From a virus, in the IMG/VR virus record IMGVR_UViG_3300010391_000107, positions 1 through 39,860 of that record: 39,860 bases of DNA. One strand, 5' to 3'. The position numbers and the translations under genes were made by a program. Positions 39,682 through 39,860 of this stretch are shown here, in pieces. The notes under the pieces are model-generated. The model searched no databases and had not been told where the DNA came from. It was given only the letters and a program-made list of their open reading frames with translations. Positions within the stretch are counted from its first letter, which is position 1. The number at the start of each line of letters is the position of its first letter.

Positions 39682-39706
39682 AACGAAAAGCTGTTGCCCA
39701 ATCTTG
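39669..39706. repeat. long hairpin
   Basis: CAAGATGTTGGGCAAC pairs with GTTGCCCAATCTTG through a short AAAAGC-type loop. It lies in the 39592-39860 gap, which holds no supported gene, and may end a transcript coming from the right end. Confidence 0.6.
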
Positions 39707-39744
39707 TAATCATAAAATTAATATTGTTAATCCTGTCTAAAGAA

Positions 39745-39768
39745 ATAGACACCTATTTAGGTGTCTAT
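39745..39768. repeat. AGACACCT palindrome, copy 3
   Basis: ATAGACACCTA-TT-TAGGTGTCTAT is a perfect 11 bp inverted repeat; the best-preserved member of the three. Confidence 0.75.
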
Positions 39769-39860
39769 TGTTTGCAAAGTATGCCAGAATGCGGCCAGAC
39801 AGGCTAAATGGCCGGCAATTATAATTATGGAATATACAATAAAATCAATATGGTGGAAAT

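Noticed and set aside
39827-39860. Small frames running across the joined window ends
   Set aside because: The frames are 11-20 codons, without ribosome sites.

Overview
The window reads as one complete temperate, lambda-like tailed phage genome (siphovirus type, long tape measure) of a gammaproteobacterium. The host type is suggested by a 3' tRNA-Cys fragment used as attachment site and by short palindromic repeats (GTAGGGGC..., GCCACAGAT..., TGGATTA-CGCTATCG-CTAATCC) that from memory are common in Methylococcales and related gammaproteobacteria; this host guess is inference. No clear host gene is present. The map closes into a circle: terminase large subunit and a Mor-like gene lie at the left end, while the genes that normally follow terminase (gpW-like joiner, portal, protease/capsid) start near the right end, and the attachment site lies in the middle between tail genes and integrase. 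This is the layout of an excised or circularised phage cut between terminase and gpW, not of an integrated prophage.

Layout. 0.2-8.2 kb, minus strand, read leftward from a Cro/YdaS-like gene: an initiator-type tRNA-Met, a small LuxR-type HTH protein, a small membrane protein, a deoxynucleoside monophosphate kinase, a primase-helicase, an iteron-like repeat field, terminase small and large subunits and a Mor-like regulator. 8.2-9.7 kb, plus strand: the LexA-like cleavable repressor followed by a zinc-ribbon membrane protein that looks like a lysogenic-conversion gene. 9.7-9.9 kb: a tiny secreted peptide gene on the minus strand. 9.9-14.1 kb, plus strand: an operon of small genes including DUF551, GH108 endolysin, AlpA-like, Lar-like antirestriction, excisionase-like, zinc-finger and MazG-like proteins. 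14.1-15.4 kb: integrase (minus), a terminator and attP. 15.5-38 kb, minus strand: the late module, read gpW, portal, ClpP-protease/capsid fusion, DUF2190 cement protein, holin-like and coiled-coil membrane proteins, a block of appendage genes with an SGNH hydrolase, head-tail joiner, gpZ, tail terminator-like, tail tube, the tail chaperone pair with a -1 frameshift site, tape measure and tail-tip genes. 38.1-39.6 kb, minus strand: accessory genes inserted between terminase and gpW.

Control. The repressor gene lies between two near-identical promoter-operator units, one firing leftward into cro/replication/terminase and one firing rightward into the small-gene operon, an equivalent of lambda PR and PL. 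The rightward transcript meets a terminator-like hairpin before its first gene. Late intergenic gaps are occupied by eight palindromic elements of three families. The most unusual structure is a set of integron attC-like folds at the ends of small genes in both accessory regions, plus a phage-borne initiator tRNA.
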